DNA of 64,000 nucleotides from an uncultured Clostridia bacterium (GTDB lineage Bacteria; Bacillota; Clostridia; Christensenellales; CAG-314). Shown here piece by piece: positions 1-9,506 of this stretch. The position numbers were made by a program, and so were the translations under genes. Numbering within the stretch: position 1 is the stretch's first letter; each line of letters opens with the position of its first letter. The notes under the pieces are model-generated. The model was not told where the DNA came from and did not search any database. It worked only from the letters and a program-made list of their open reading frames with translations. The stretch is taken from NCBI GenBank assembly GCA_944364615.1, contig CALVWF010000003.1:152428-216427 (forward strand). Direction: 5' to 3'.

Positions 1-1
1 T

Positions 2-1579
2 AAAGCGGACAAGCGTATTTCCTGCGTCGTAACGACGCCCGTTTTGCCCGCTCTTGACTTTGCTTTGCGCAACGAGATAGTCAACACGGCAAAATCCTGT
101 TTACCCAAAGGGTTTGTTTCATACGTCACTATAAAAACAGATCAGTTTAACCCCGTTACATATCGCAATTTCCTTTTGGTGACGTTGAAGAAGCGTTTTA
201 TGGCAATTTCAAACATCAAGAAGGAAAACATTTCTGTTACCGAACTGTCGGACAGGCGTTTCAATGTCGTGATAACAGTCAATCAGGTTCAGCAAAAACT
301 TATAGAGGAACTGGATTTTGTCAACAGATTTACCGATTACAGCAACAGTTACACCAGTTACGGTGTAGAACTGACTGTAAATACTGTGATTCAGGATCTT
401 TCAAACGACGTGGAAAATCAGAAGTTGTACGAACATCTTGCCATCAGCAAGCATCTGAGCCGTCCGCAGCGGTATGTGGCAGTAACGGACGTCAAGGCGT
501 TAGTGGGCAAAAAAGTAGTCGGTAAACCGTGTTACATTTCCGATGTCAGAGAACAGAGAGATCATTGCGTGTTGTGCGGAACGGTATCGGAAAAGAAATC
601 GATGAAGGCCAAATCCAATCCCGGTATATATATTACCAAATTCGTTCTGACGGATATTTCCGAATCGTCAATTCCCGTTATAGTGTTTACAAAGTTGCAG
701 ACGGAAAATGTGGATACGATCAAACAAGCCACTGGTAAAGGTGACGCCGAGGCGCTGACGGTTTCTCAAAAAAATCGTCTCGGCAACGAACGGAAAATGA
801 AAATGCTTCTCGGACTGTACGACGGAACGGAAGTGGTTGTGTCGGGAAAAGTTGCCAAAAGCAGTTTCAGCGGTAATCTGGAAATGACCGCCAACGCTAT
901 AAGTATGTGTCGTATAGCGGGGCAGGACAATTCTTCAACGCTTGTGCGCCCGTTGCCGGAACGGTATTTGTTGGTAAAGCCGAAAGTTTTTGCAAGGTAT
1001 CATCAGCAATCGCTTATAGAAACCGAGCAGGTTCCGGTACCTTTCGAACTTGCGCAGGATGTCGTTGTGCTGGATGTCAACGCTACGGGTCTGAACGCTC
1101 TTAAAGACAAGATTTATAAACTTTGTGCCGTCCGACTGACAAACGGCGCAGTAACTGAAAGTTTGTCCTGCGTGCTCAATCCTGAATGCGATATTCCTCA
1201 GGATCGACTGTCTGCGGCAAATATATCCGTAGAAAAATTAGTTGTCAGTCCCACTTTTTCCGAAGTGGTGGGAGATTTGTACAAGTTTTGTCATGGCAGT
1301 ACGCTTACTGCGTTCAACATAGACAAACTGATGGAAATTATAAAATATTACGCAACGCCCGTCGGCTACATCTTTGACAATAAAACCGTAAGACTTGCGG
1401 ATCTGCTGTCACGGCTGTACGATATAGCAGGGGAAAATAAAAGACCCAATATGCAAAATATTTCCGACATTGCCAAGTCATTGCGTATTCCGCTCGATTC
1501 GCCTTACGACTGCTATTCGACGGCTATTGCCGCCGCAAGGGCTTTGGTCGCGATAAGTAAGAGACGATCGGATATTTAA
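2..1579 (+). CDS. PolC N-terminal-half-like protein (OB fold + degenerate exonuclease), 5' partial
   Basis: The frame is open to the window edge, so the true start lies upstream; a TTG at 44 is the first internal candidate. Counted from that TTG, about 511 residues are visible. They resemble the N-terminal half of Gram-positive replicative polymerase PolC: an N-terminal alpha/beta region, an OB-fold-like segment (about 155-285) and a DnaQ-like 3'-5' exonuclease fold (about 338-505). The protein then stops, with no PHP or polymerase palm/fingers. Exonuclease residues are degraded: motif I reads LDVNATG where DxExTG is expected, motif II AFNIDKL replaces HNxxFD, and the motif III His is absent. 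It sits directly upstream of rimP, where polC lies in Bacillus. It may be a structural or regulatory paralogue or a decayed polC. PolC relationship is fairly sure; function is unknown. Confidence 0.7.
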   Translation, partial: KADKRISCVVTTPVLPALDFALRNEIVNTAKSCLPKGFVSYVTIKTDQFNPVTYRNFLLVTLKKRFMAISNIKKENISVTELSDRRFNVVITVNQVQQKLIEELDFVNRFTDYSNSYTSYGVELTVNTVIQDLSNDVENQKLYEHLAISKHLSRPQRYVAVTDVKALVGKKVVGKPCYISDVREQRDHCVLCGTVSEKKSMKAKSNPGIYITKFVLTDISESSIPVIVFTKLQTENVDTIKQATGKGDAEALTVSQKNRLGNERKMKMLLGLYDGTEVVVSGKVAKSSFSGNLEMTANAISMCRIAGQDNSSTLVRPLPERYLLVKPKVFARYHQQSLIETEQVPVPFELAQDVVVLDVNATGLNALKDKIYKLCAVRLTNGAVTESLSCVLNPECDIPQDRLSAANISVEKLVVSPTFSEVVGDLYKFCHGSTLTAFNIDKLMEIIKYYATPVGYIFDNKTVRLADLLSRLYDIAGENKRPNMQNISDIAKSLRIPLDSPYDCYSTAIAAARALVAISKRRSDI

Positions 1580-1614
1580 CCATTTTCATCCGTGTACAAT
1601 TTGCATTAAAGTGC

Positions 1615-1643
1615 TTGCCAAAGTTTCGGTACTATGGTATAAT
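1615..1643 (+). promoter_or_regulatory. Sigma-A promoter of the rimP-nusA-infB operon
   Basis: TTGCCA (1615-1620), a 17-bp spacer and TATAAT (1638-1643), with an extended -10 TGG just before the hexamer. It lies 36 bp after the PolC-like stop and about 80 bp before rimP, so the operon has a start point independent of the upstream gene. Predicted +1 is near 1650. Confidence 0.85.
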
Positions 1644-1671
1644 TTAAGCACTGTTAAAACTGTAGTTCGGT

Positions 1672-1699
1672 TTGAGAGTGGAGTTTTCTCCACTCTCAA
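1672..1699 (+). promoter_or_regulatory. 12-bp perfect hairpin in the rimP leader
   Basis: A perfect 12-bp stem (1672-1683 with 1688-1699) capped by TTTT lies between the promoter and the rimP ribosome-binding site (AAGGAG, 1708-1713). No run of T follows the stem, so it is not a standard intrinsic terminator. It would form within about 25 nt of the 5' end of the mRNA and may act in RNA stability, processing or feedback control. Confidence 0.7.
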
Positions 1700-1719
1700 C
1701 TTGCTGTAAGGAGTTTTTT

Positions 1720-2175
1720 ATGAGTAAAATCGCTGACAGCGTAATGAATCTTGTTGCCCCGATAGCAGAAAAACTGGGACTGGAAGTCGTGGAAGTCGTA
1801 TATGAGAAAAAGTACGACGGAATGAATCTCACCGTGTTTATCGACAAGGACGGGGGAGTTTCCATCGACGATTGCGAAAAATTGCACCGTGCCATTGACG
1901 AACCTCTGGACAGGCTCGATCCCATCGAAGGTTCGTACACGCTAAACGTTTCATCGTTGGGAATCGATCGGCCGTTGAAGACGGACAGGGATTTTAAACG
2001 CAATCTCAACAAAAAAATCACTGTCAAACTGTACAGCGCTTTAAACGGTAAAAAGAAGTTCAGCGGAGTTTTGCTGAGTTTCGACGACGCATCATTTGTT
2101 CTGGATACAGGTAAAGAACAAATGACATTTAACAGACAACAATGCGCTCACATTGAGCCGGTAATTGAATTTTAA
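1720..2175 (+). CDS. rimP: Ribosome maturation factor RimP
   Basis: 151 residues, the usual RimP length (YlxS/DUF150). RimP assists late 30S subunit assembly in the cytoplasm. The N-terminal alpha/beta domain carries the typical GLEVVEVVYEK segment and the S(D)DC-type region (VSIDDCEKLHRAID), followed by the LNVSSLGIDRPL motif that closes the first domain and a C-terminal SH3-like barrel. ATG at 1720 is chosen because AAGGAG ends 6 nt upstream; a longer reading would start inside the leader hairpin. First gene of the nusA operon, as in most bacteria; nusA follows after 14 nt. Confidence 0.95.
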   Translation: MSKIADSVMNLVAPIAEKLGLEVVEVVYEKKYDGMNLTVFIDKDGGVSIDDCEKLHRAIDEPLDRLDPIEGSYTLNVSSLGIDRPLKTDRDFKRNLNKKITVKLYSALNGKKKFSGVLLSFDDASFVLDTGKEQMTFNRQQCAHIEPVIEF

Positions 2176-2189
2176 GTGGAGGAAAACAC

Positions 2190-3296
2190 ATGAACAGTAA
2201 AGACTTTTTCGCCGCACTCGAAGATCTTGAAAGGGAAAAAGGAATAAGCAAGGAAACATTTATCCAGGCACTGGAATCTGCTTTGTCCATCGCCTGTAAG
2301 AAAAATTTCGGCGAAGCGTCCAATGTTACGGTAAAACTTAATGCCGAAAAAGCGTCCATTAAGGTGTATATCACCAAGACGGTAGTGGAAAACGTAGAAG
2401 TTCCCGAAAAGGAAATTTCTTTGGAAGACGCACAACTCGTAAAGAAGTCGTATAAATTGGGCGATGTGTTTACTCAGGAAATTTTCCCTCGCGATTTCGG
2501 AAGAATTGCCGCACAGACTGCGCGTCAGGTAATAATGAACACCCTGCATCAGGCGGAAAAAGACATTACTTACAATCAGTTTCTCGACAAGGAAAGCGAA
2601 TTGCTTATAGGCGTTGTTTCCCGTGTGAAGGAAGACGGAACAATCTACGTCGAAATAGGCAAAAATCAGATGGAAGGCGTGCTTACCGTACAGGAACAAA
2701 TTCCCGGCGAGAAGTTTAACCCGGGCGACAGAATCAAGGTGCTTGTAAAAAGAGTAAGAGAAGGCTCCGGCGGTACTCAGGTAATCTTGTCACGTGCAAG
2801 TCACCTGTTTATCAAGCGCCTGTTCGAAATTGAAGTTCCCGAGATCCGTTCGGAAATCGTGCAGATAAAGTCCATTGTTCGTGAGGCGGGATTCCGCACT
2901 AAAATGGCGGTTTATTCTACCGATCCCGAGATTGACGCCGTCGGTGCCTGCGTAGGCAACAAAGGCGTACGCGTAAACGCAATCGTCAACGAGATCGGCG
3001 GAGAAAAAATAGATATAATTCCATGGAGCAGCGATATTCTTGACTACATTGCAAGAGCGTTGTCTCCCGCTAAAGTACTGATAGTACAGGCCAACGAAGA
3101 AACAAAGGAAGCCAAGGTTATAGTCCCTGACGAAAAATTGTCGCTGGCAATAGGTAAGGAAGGACAAAACGCACGTCTTGCAGCCCGTCTTACAGGTTGG
3201 AAGATAGACGTCAAGTCATATACTTCCGCAATGCAAAGCGGTATGTTCGATCATGTGGACGATTCCGCCGAGGGAGAGGCTGATGAACAGCAATAA
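2190..3296 (+). CDS. nusA: Transcription termination/antitermination factor NusA
   Basis: 368 residues. NusA binds RNA polymerase and nascent RNA and controls pausing, termination and antitermination. Order seen: N-terminal RNAP-binding domain (1-~125), S1 domain (~133-200, with IGVVSRVKEDGTIYVEIG), KH1 and KH2 (~225-345, with the GVRVNAIVNEI and AIGKEGQNARLAARLTGWKIDV segments), then a short acidic tail. The E. coli-type C-terminal repeats are absent, as is normal in Firmicutes. SD GTGGAGG precedes the ATG. Co-transcribed with rimP and ylxR. Confidence 0.97.
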   Translation: MNSKDFFAALEDLEREKGISKETFIQALESALSIACKKNFGEASNVTVKLNAEKASIKVYITKTVVENVEVPEKEISLEDAQLVKKSYKLGDVFTQEIFPRDFGRIAAQTARQVIMNTLHQAEKDITYNQFLDKESELLIGVVSRVKEDGTIYVEIGKNQMEGVLTVQEQIPGEKFNPGDRIKVLVKRVREGSGGTQVILSRASHLFIKRLFEIEVPEIRSEIVQIKSIVREAGFRTKMAVYSTDPEIDAVGACVGNKGVRVNAIVNEIGGEKIDIIPWSSDILDYIARALSPAKVLIVQANEETKEAKVIVPDEKLSLAIGKEGQNARLAARLTGWKIDVKSYTSAMQSGMFDHVDDSAEGEADEQQ

Positions 3297-3555
3297 ACCC
3301 GTTCCCGAAAGAATGTGCGTTGCCTGCAGGCAGATGAAACCGAAGTCGCAACTTACCAGAATAGTATTTAACAAAGCGGAAAACCGTGTGTTTATCGACA
3401 ATACGGGTAAGCAGAACGGCAGAGGTTGTTATCTGTGTAAAAGCAAGCAATGTGTACAGAAATTTGCAAAAATCAAAAACTTTGAAAAAGTTTTGGGTTT
3501 TAATGTGAGCAGCGAACTGCTTGCACGGTTGGAGGAAAACGTTGAACAAGATTGA
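3283..3555 (+). CDS. ylxR: YlxR/RnpM family RNA-binding protein (DUF448)
   Basis: 90 residues. The signature PERMCVACRQMKPKSQL and the second GRGCYLCKSKQC cysteine pair identify the YlxR/DUF448 family, which is always encoded after nusA in Firmicutes. In Bacillus it has been linked to RNase P activity and renamed RnpM. ATG at 3283 is preferred because GGGAGAGG lies just upstream and the conserved N-terminus begins there. It overlaps the nusA stop by 14 nt, suggesting translational coupling. Confidence 0.92.
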   Translation: MNSNKPVPERMCVACRQMKPKSQLTRIVFNKAENRVFIDNTGKQNGRGCYLCKSKQCVQKFAKIKNFEKVLGFNVSSELLARLEENVEQD

Positions 3556-3817
3556 CGCTTATATCGGTTTTTGCATAAAAAAAGGTTGCGCTGTTTTAGG
3601 CGTCGACGGCATAGAAGTATGCAGACGAAAAGTGCATCTGATACTGTTCAGCAACGATCTTGCGGACAATTCTTTGAAGAAACTTTCCAAGTTTGCGTCA
3701 CAGCGGAATTGTCCGATGCAGGAATATGATCTTGCGTTTTTAAATCGCAGTTGCAGGGCAATTGCATTGTGTGACGCCAATTTAGCCAAGGCCGTTATGA
3801 GTGCCTTAAAGGGTTGA
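3542..3817 (+). CDS. ylxQ: L7Ae-like RNA-binding protein YlxQ
   Basis: 91 residues of the L7Ae/L30e/S12e fold, a family that binds kink-turn RNA. It starts [18 protein letters not shown], the usual 'gl..kaG.l..G' opening, and ends in a helix [10 protein letters not shown]. The start is inferred to be TTG at 3542, since GGAGG (3531-3535) sits 6 nt before it; the upstream TTG at 3521 has no SD. It overlaps ylxR by 14 nt and lies before infB as in Bacillus. Function is undefined. A different L7Ae-family protein is a reported OLE-RNP partner, but nothing here ties this one to OLE. Confidence 0.88.
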   Translation: MNKIDAYIGFCIKKGCAVLGVDGIEVCRRKVHLILFSNDLADNSLKKLSKFASQRNCPMQEYDLAFLNRSCRAIALCDANLAKAVMSALKG

Positions 3818-3831
3818 CAGGGGAGGAAGTA

Positions 3832-6474
3832 ATGTCAAACACTAATCAACAGAAAACTTTCGAAAACATTAAAAACGTTCGCGACAACGTAGGTTCGGTT
3901 GTCAAAGAATTGCAGAGCAGTATTGCTCAGTTTAAAAAGCAGGTGTTTTCCCTGACGGATCGTATTGTCAGACGTGAAGAACAACTGACCGCTACCGAGC
4001 AAGATCAGCAACAGGAAGTCGCTTCCGTTCAGAATACCGTAACGGAAAACGTCGGCGGTGCGGTTGCCGAATCCGAGCAAAAGTCGGTTGTTGAGCAAAC
4101 AACTAAAGACAAAGTAAAGAGCGAAGAGCAACCGAAAGTCAAACAGCAGAAGACTGTTACGACAAAACTCGCCGAACCCGACAAGGCTAAAACCGTCGAA
4201 AAACCTGCAGAGGAAGTTAAGAAACCCGCTGCTACTGTTACTACCGTTCGCGAAGGCGCATTGGAAGTAAAGACTTTTACCGACGAAAGGGGAAACGTGC
4301 GTGTGCGTAAGTTCCTTGACACTTCGTACAAGAAGCCTCAACCTCAGGTACAGCAGAACGCGGGACGTGACAATCGTCAAAAGGACAAGCAGCAACGCGA
4401 CGTTCGCAACGCTAAGCCTGCAGGCGCTCAGCAGCCCCGTTCGGACAGAAAAACGTTCGACAAGGATGCGGGAAAACAGTCCTCGTCTTCCGCTTCAAGA
4501 CAACCGTTAAAGAAAAACTTTGCTCCCGTGGCGGATATTCCCCGTCCTTCCGAGCAGAAGTCTTTCGGCAACAAAAACAAAACGCGCGAGCGCAGTGAAG
4601 AAAAACGTCAACCCAGTAAAAAGAGCCTCATCACACGTAATTACACTCCCGATTACGATGAGGACAGAGTTGTACGCCGTGCCAAGACGAAGAAGGCCGA
4701 GGCAAAGCCTGCTGTCGTACAGAAAATTACCAATGCGGTTGTCAGCGTGCAGGATGTTCCCATAAAGATGTTGTCCGAACGCATAGGCGTTTCCGCATCG
4801 GAAATAATCAAGCAACTGTTTAAGGAGAATATATTCAAAACAATCAACGATACCATCGACTTTGATTACGCCGCTTATATTGCGGGACTTTACGATGTTA
4901 CGCTGGAACTCAAAGCGGACAAAACGGCAGATGAAATGCTCGACGCCGAAGACGACGGACTTGTCGACGACACCCCTCGTCCGCCAATTGTTACGGTAAT
5001 GGGACACGTTGACCACGGTAAAACGTCTTTGCTTGACGCTATACGTAACACCAACGTCACCAGCACCGAATCGGGCGGAATCACGCAGCATATAGGTGCG
5101 TACACGGTAACGGCACAAGGTCATCAGATAACATTTATCGATACGCCCGGACACGCGGCGTTTACAGCAATGCGTGCTCGCGGCGCTAAAATCACCGACG
5201 TTGCAATCATTGTTGTCGCGGCGGATGACGGTGTAATGCCTCAGACGATAGAAGCAATCAACCATGCCAAGGCTGCGGATGTTTCCATCATTGTTGCCAT
5301 CAACAAGATGGACAAACCCGATATCAACGTCGACAGAGTAAAACAACAACTTGCCGAACTGGATCTGCTTCCCGAAGAATGGGGCGGCGATACCATAATG
5401 GTACCCGTTTCCGCTAAAAAAGGTACCAACATCGACAAATTGCTGGAAGCGGTGTTGCTGGTTACCGAAATAAAGGAATTGAAGGCAAATCCTCTTAAAC
5501 GCGCTACCGGCACAGTGCTGGAAGCAAAACTCGACAAGGGCAGAGGTCCTGTTGCCACAATACTTGTCAGCAACGGAACATTGAAAGTGGGCGACAGCGT
5601 GATTGCCGGTTTTGCAACGGGTAAGATTCGCGCTATGTTTGACGACAAAGGCAAACGCATACGTACAGCCGGACCGGCCATACCTGTGGAAGTACTCGGT
5701 TTCAGCGATGTTCCGCAAGCAGGCGATATAATGCACGTTGCGGATGAAAAACTTGTCAAGAAGGCGGCGGAAGAACGCCGTAACCGTCAGAAAATCGAAA
5801 CTGCACGTCAGTCGCAGACGGTTTCATTGGGCGATTTGTTCGGTCGCATTTCCGAAGGACAACTTAAAACCCTCAACCTTATTATAAAGACCGATGTACA
5901 GGGCAGTCTCGAAGCATTGAAAGGTAGTCTGCAAAAACTGTCCAACGACGAAGTCAAGGTTTGTCCCATTCACGGCGGTGTAGGAGCCGTCAATGAAACG
6001 GATATAATGCTTGCCCGTGCATCTAACGCCATCATTATAGGATTTAATGTAAGAGCGGACGCAAATGCCAAGGTGACAGCGGAAAGAGAAGGCGTGGACA
6101 TCAGACTGTACAACGTTATCTACGACGCTGTGGACGATGTGACAGCCGCTATGAAAGGCATGCTTGCTCCCAAGTTCAGAGAAACCGTTGTGGGCAGCGT
6201 CGATGTGCGTGAAGTTTTCAAAATTACCGGTGTCGGTACCGTTGCGGGTGCCTACGTTACATCGGGCAAAGCGGTGCGCAACGGAAAAGTGCGTATTTAC
6301 CGCGACGATGTAAAAATTTACGAAGGCAATATCCTTGCGCTCAAACGTTTCAAAGACGATGTCAAAGAAGTTGCCGCCGGTTACGAATGCGGTATATCGG
6401 TGGAAAATTACAACGACATAAAGGTCGGCGACGTGTTTGAAATATATCAGATGGAAGAAGTTAAGGATGAGTAA
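3832..6474 (+). CDS. infB: Translation initiation factor IF-2
   Basis: 880 residues from ATG 3832 (SD GGGGAGG). IF-2 is the GTPase that places fMet-tRNA on the 30S subunit and promotes subunit joining. Residues 1-~300 are a low-complexity, Lys/Glu/Gln-rich N-terminal extension. Then come an IF2_N domain (~305-360), the G domain with GHVDHGKTS (~390), DTPGHAAF and NKMD, two beta-barrel domains, and the C-terminal fMet-tRNA-binding domain (~780-880). The length is typical for a clostridial IF-2. It starts 14 nt after the ylxQ stop and overlaps rbfA. Confidence 0.98.
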   Translation: MSNTNQQKTFENIKNVRDNVGSVVKELQSSIAQFKKQVFSLTDRIVRREEQLTATEQDQQQEVASVQNTVTENVGGAVAESEQKSVVEQTTKDKVKSEEQPKVKQQKTVTTKLAEPDKAKTVEKPAEEVKKPAATVTTVREGALEVKTFTDERGNVRVRKFLDTSYKKPQPQVQQNAGRDNRQKDKQQRDVRNAKPAGAQQPRSDRKTFDKDAGKQSSSSASRQPLKKNFAPVADIPRPSEQKSFGNKNKTRERSEEKRQPSKKSLITRNYTPDYDEDRVVRRAKTKKAEAKPAVVQKITNAVVSVQDVPIKMLSERIGVSASEIIKQLFKENIFKTINDTIDFDYAAYIAGLYDVTLELKADKTADEMLDAEDDGLVDDTPRPPIVTVMGHVDHGKTSLLDAIRNTNVTSTESGGITQHIGAYTVTAQGHQITFIDTPGHAAFTAMRARGAKITDVAIIVVAADDGVMPQTIEAINHAKAADVSIIVAINKMDKPDINVDRVKQQLAELDLLPEEWGGDTIMVPVSAKKGTNIDKLLEAVLLVTEIKELKANPLKRATGTVLEAKLDKGRGPVATILVSNGTLKVGDSVIAGFATGKIRAMFDDKGKRIRTAGPAIPVEVLGFSDVPQAGDIMHVADEKLVKKAAEERRNRQKIETARQSQTVSLGDLFGRISEGQLKTLNLIIKTDVQGSLEALKGSLQKLSNDEVKVCPIHGGVGAVNETDIMLARASNAIIIGFNVRADANAKVTAEREGVDIRLYNVIYDAVDDVTAAMKGMLAPKFRETVVGSVDVREVFKITGVGTVAGAYVTSGKAVRNGKVRIYRDDVKIYEGNILALKRFKDDVKEVAAGYECGISVENYNDIKVGDVFEIYQMEEVKDE

Positions 6475-6823
6475 CAGAACGGAAAAACTCAATTCGGAGT
6501 TTAAAAGATATATATACGAATTGCTCAGCAAAAAGGTCAAGGACCCGCGCATTACCGAGATGTTCACGATACTGTCTGTTGATTGCGACAAAGAACTGTC
6601 AACTGCAAAAGTATACGTAAGCATATATTCAACCGATGCCGAACGAGCCGCTAAAACCTTCTCTGCAATTTGTGACAGCGAACCTTATATACGTCAGCAG
6701 ATTTCGAAAATCATGCACATTCGTACGGTGCCGGAGTTTCGCTTTATTCTTGACGAATCACTGTCCTACAGTCAGAAGATCAACGAGATATTAGATGAGA
6801 TACTGCCAAAAGACAACAATTGA
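6467..6823 (+). CDS. rbfA: Ribosome-binding factor A
   Basis: 118 residues. RbfA is a small KH-type protein that binds immature 30S subunits near helix 1 of 16S rRNA and helps in cold adaptation. It begins with the family pattern [17 protein letters not shown] and ends with the characteristic [16 protein letters not shown] 6467 is chosen to match family N-termini; it overlaps the infB stop by 8 nt. The ylxP gene found between infB and rbfA in Bacillus is absent. Confidence 0.95.
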   Translation: MSNRTEKLNSEFKRYIYELLSKKVKDPRITEMFTILSVDCDKELSTAKVYVSIYSTDAERAAKTFSAICDSEPYIRQQISKIMHIRTVPEFRFILDESLSYSQKINEILDEILPKDNN

Positions 6824-7757
6824 ACAATGCGTGGATTTGTTCAAACAGGCGCGCACGGTTGCGATATTTGCACACACCAGACCTGACGGCGACAGTGTAG
6901 GTGCATGCGTCGCTTTGCGCCTTTTGCTGGAAAAAACGGGTAAAACCTGTCATATGTTTTGCGATACGGCTTTGGGAGAGACTTTCAGCAGGTTTCCCGA
7001 GGCTGTTTTTGCCGACAGTATTCCCTTAAACGCAGGATTTGACTTATTTGTTGCTGTAGATTGCGGTGACTTGTTGCGTACAGGTAAGTTTTCCGCACAA
7101 TACGCAAGATTTGCAAATACCTTAACAATCGATCATCACTGCGGAGAAATGTATTCACGATACAATTGCCTTATACCTTACGCAAGCACTTGTGAGATAA
7201 TTTTGGACCTGTACAATTGTGCAGGCGTTGCTCCCGACAGTGTAAGCGCAACCTATATGTATATGGGGCTTTGTACCGACACGGGAAATTTTTCCAATTC
7301 CGGCACAAACACCCATGCTTTCAGGGCTGCCGCTCAACTTTCCGAGGCGGGGGCAGATCTGCAGAAAGTAAGTATTGCTTTCTTCAGAGACACTACGTTT
7401 GCTCAGCAAAAACTGTTGTCTGCCGCATTGGGTAATATGCGCAGTTACTTTGACGGAAAGTTGATTTTGCTGTACGTCACTAAAAAAGATCTGGAAAAAT
7501 ACCAACTTAAAGAGAATGCTACCGAGGGCTTTGTGCAGTACGCAATAAACGTTGATACGGCACGAATGGGCGTCGCATTGGTCGAACATGCCGACAACGT
7601 TTATAAGGTCAGCGCAAGGGGCAAGCAGTTTGACGTGCGCAGCATTTGCAACACCTTCGGCGGAGGCGGACATCTGTATGCGTCAGGGTGTATAATTAAC
7701 GGATTTTTAGAGGACGTGATAGAAAAAATCGTGCGTGAGGCTTCTTACAGCATATGA
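6795..7757 (+). CDS. nrnA: DHH/DHHA1 phosphoesterase, NrnA-type nanoRNase / pAp phosphatase
   Basis: 320 residues. NrnA degrades oligoribonucleotides of 2-5 nt and dephosphorylates 3'-phosphoadenosine 5'-phosphate. The DHH domain has HTRPDGDSVGA, VDCGD and the DHH triad in TIDHHCG; the DHHA1 domain ends with FGGGGHLYASG, the substrate-binding glycine motif. All metal ligands appear present. The ATG at 6795 overlaps rbfA by 29 nt with no clear SD; GTG at 6831 is an alternative. Its position between rbfA and truB is the normal Firmicutes location. Confidence 0.93.
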   Translation: MRYCQKTTIEQCVDLFKQARTVAIFAHTRPDGDSVGACVALRLLLEKTGKTCHMFCDTALGETFSRFPEAVFADSIPLNAGFDLFVAVDCGDLLRTGKFSAQYARFANTLTIDHHCGEMYSRYNCLIPYASTCEIILDLYNCAGVAPDSVSATYMYMGLCTDTGNFSNSGTNTHAFRAAAQLSEAGADLQKVSIAFFRDTTFAQQKLLSAALGNMRSYFDGKLILLYVTKKDLEKYQLKENATEGFVQYAINVDTARMGVALVEHADNVYKVSARGKQFDVRSICNTFGGGGHLYASGCIINGFLEDVIEKIVREASYSI

Positions 7758-8608
7758 ACGGATTTGTCAATCTAATCAAGCCGTGCGGTGCCACGGCGAG
7801 CGATATGGTAGTGTGCCTCAAACACATTTATTCCGTAAAAAAAGTCGGGCATATGGGAACGCTGGATCCCGGTGCTGTGGGCGTATTGCCTGTTGCGGTA
7901 GGAAAGGCGACATGTCTGTTCGATTATCTTACAGACAAGCGCAAGGTGTATCGCGCATGGTTTACCTTCGGCAAGACTACTGATACGCTGGATTCCTACG
8001 GCAAAGTGACGGAAACGTCGGATGTCCCGGACTTTAACGACGTCAAACTTGCCGTTAAAAATTTTGTGGGGCAAATACAACAGATACCTCCTTTGTATTC
8101 GGCTGTAAACATCAACGGACGGCGTGCTTACGATCTTGCAAGACGCGGGCAGCCAGTACAATTGAAAAGCCGTACCGTAAACGTATACAGTATAGACATT
8201 GTGCGCACCGAAGGTAACGACACTTTTGTCTTCGATATAGAATGCGGGGGAGGAACATATATCCGTTCGTTGTGCCGTGACATTGCGTCGTCTTTGGGCT
8301 GTGTGGCTTATATGTCTGCGCTGATACGGATGTCTTCCGGCCCGTTTGATATTTCTTCTGCCGTAACGATAGACGAAGTAAGGGTAGACCCTTTAAAATA
8401 TCTTTTGCCGTTGGATGTTGCTCTGACAGGCGTAGATGATTACGTTTTTGACGGTACGTTGTATAAAAAACTGTGCGACGGATTTCGTCCTGAATGCAGT
8501 TTCGACGGCTATAAAAAAATATATTGCAACGGTGTGCTTTTCGGTCTCGGCAGATGCTCGGATGGAAGATTAAATCTGGATTACTATTTAAAAGATGCAA
8601 ACAATTGA
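7754..8608 (+). CDS. truB: tRNA pseudouridine(55) synthase TruB
   Basis: 284 residues. TruB converts U55 in the T-loop of nearly all tRNAs to pseudouridine. Catalytic Asp lies in GHMGTLDPGAVGVLPV (about residue 40), followed by the usual GKTTDTLDSYG and the CGGGTYIRSLCRDIA motif. The ATG overlaps the nrnA stop by 4 nt (ATGA), indicating coupling. Confidence 0.96.
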   Translation: MNGFVNLIKPCGATASDMVVCLKHIYSVKKVGHMGTLDPGAVGVLPVAVGKATCLFDYLTDKRKVYRAWFTFGKTTDTLDSYGKVTETSDVPDFNDVKLAVKNFVGQIQQIPPLYSAVNINGRRAYDLARRGQPVQLKSRTVNVYSIDIVRTEGNDTFVFDIECGGGTYIRSLCRDIASSLGCVAYMSALIRMSSGPFDISSAVTIDEVRVDPLKYLLPLDVALTGVDDYVFDGTLYKKLCDGFRPECSFDGYKKIYCNGVLFGLGRCSDGRLNLDYYLKDANN

Positions 8609-9506
8609 ATTCGGACAACAATATAATTTTCCGTTTGTAATTGCGCTCGGTTTTTTCGACTGCATGCACAGCGGACACCGTCAATTGCTGATAAGGGCAA
8701 GACAGTTGGCTCAACAGCAAAATTGTCTTGTGGCGATGTTTACATTCAGCAACAATCATTTTGCCGTAATGGGTAAAGAAATCAAGTTGATTTATACCAT
8801 TGACGAACGCAAACGAATTTTTGAAAGTCTCGGTGTGGATTTGTCTGTCAGCGCGGTTTTTGACAGAGAATTTATGTCAATGACGTCGCAGAAATTTTTA
8901 GATAAACTTTTTAAGTACGACGTTAAAGGCGTTGTGTGCGGTTTCGATTACACCTGCGGAAGCGACATGGCGGACAGCCGTGCTGTAAGCAAATTTTGTA
9001 CGGACAGAAATACGCTTTGTTCCGTAGTGCAGGAAGTTTCCGTTGACGGCAGAAAGGTTTCCAGTACGTTGGTACGTGAACTTTTGACGGCGGGACAAGT
9101 GGAAAAAGCCAATCAATTGCTTAGTCAACCTTTCTTCATCTGCGGTAAGGTAGTTCACGGCAGGGGGGTAGGTCACGAAATAGGTTTTCCCACTGCAAAC
9201 GTTGTGACGGACAGCGACAAACTGTTACCTGAGGGCGTTTACGGAGCGACGGTCACCATCGGAGGCAAGCAGTACAAGGCTATCGTAAATATAGGCGGTA
9301 AACCTACATTCGGCATTGCAAGCGCGACTATCGAGGCGCATATTATCGATTTTGAAGGCAATCTTTACAACGAAAATATAGTCATATCACTGACGCAGTA
9401 TTTAAGGGGTATAAGACGTTTTGACAGTGTGGAGCAGTTGCGCCAACAACTGAACCAAGATATTTTAAAGGTAAAACAATATGATCAGATTCGGACCGAG
9501 CGGTAA
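8595..9506 (+). CDS. ribF: Bifunctional riboflavin kinase / FAD synthetase
   Basis: 303 residues. RibF phosphorylates riboflavin to FMN and adenylates FMN to FAD. The N-terminal nucleotidyltransferase domain has GFFDCMHSGHRQLL (HxGH motif), and the C-terminal riboflavin kinase domain has GRGVGHEIGFPTANV and PEGVYGATV. Length is typical. It overlaps truB by 14 nt and ends the nusA-type operon. No FMN riboswitch is visible, so expression probably follows the operon. Confidence 0.95.
   Translation: MQTIEFGQQYNFPFVIALGFFDCMHSGHRQLLIRARQLAQQQNCLVAMFTFSNNHFAVMGKEIKLIYTIDERKRIFESLGVDLSVSAVFDREFMSMTSQKFLDKLFKYDVKGVVCGFDYTCGSDMADSRAVSKFCTDRNTLCSVVQEVSVDGRKVSSTLVRELLTAGQVEKANQLLSQPFFICGKVVHGRGVGHEIGFPTANVVTDSDKLLPEGVYGATVTIGGKQYKAIVNIGGKPTFGIASATIEAHIIDFEGNLYNENIVISLTQYLRGIRRFDSVEQLRQQLNQDILKVKQYDQIRTER

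Noticed and set aside
4507..5736. 409-codon open frame on the minus strand over infB
   Set aside because: Antisense shadow of infB; the + strand frame encodes unmistakable IF-2 motifs, there is no SD, and the translation resembles no family.
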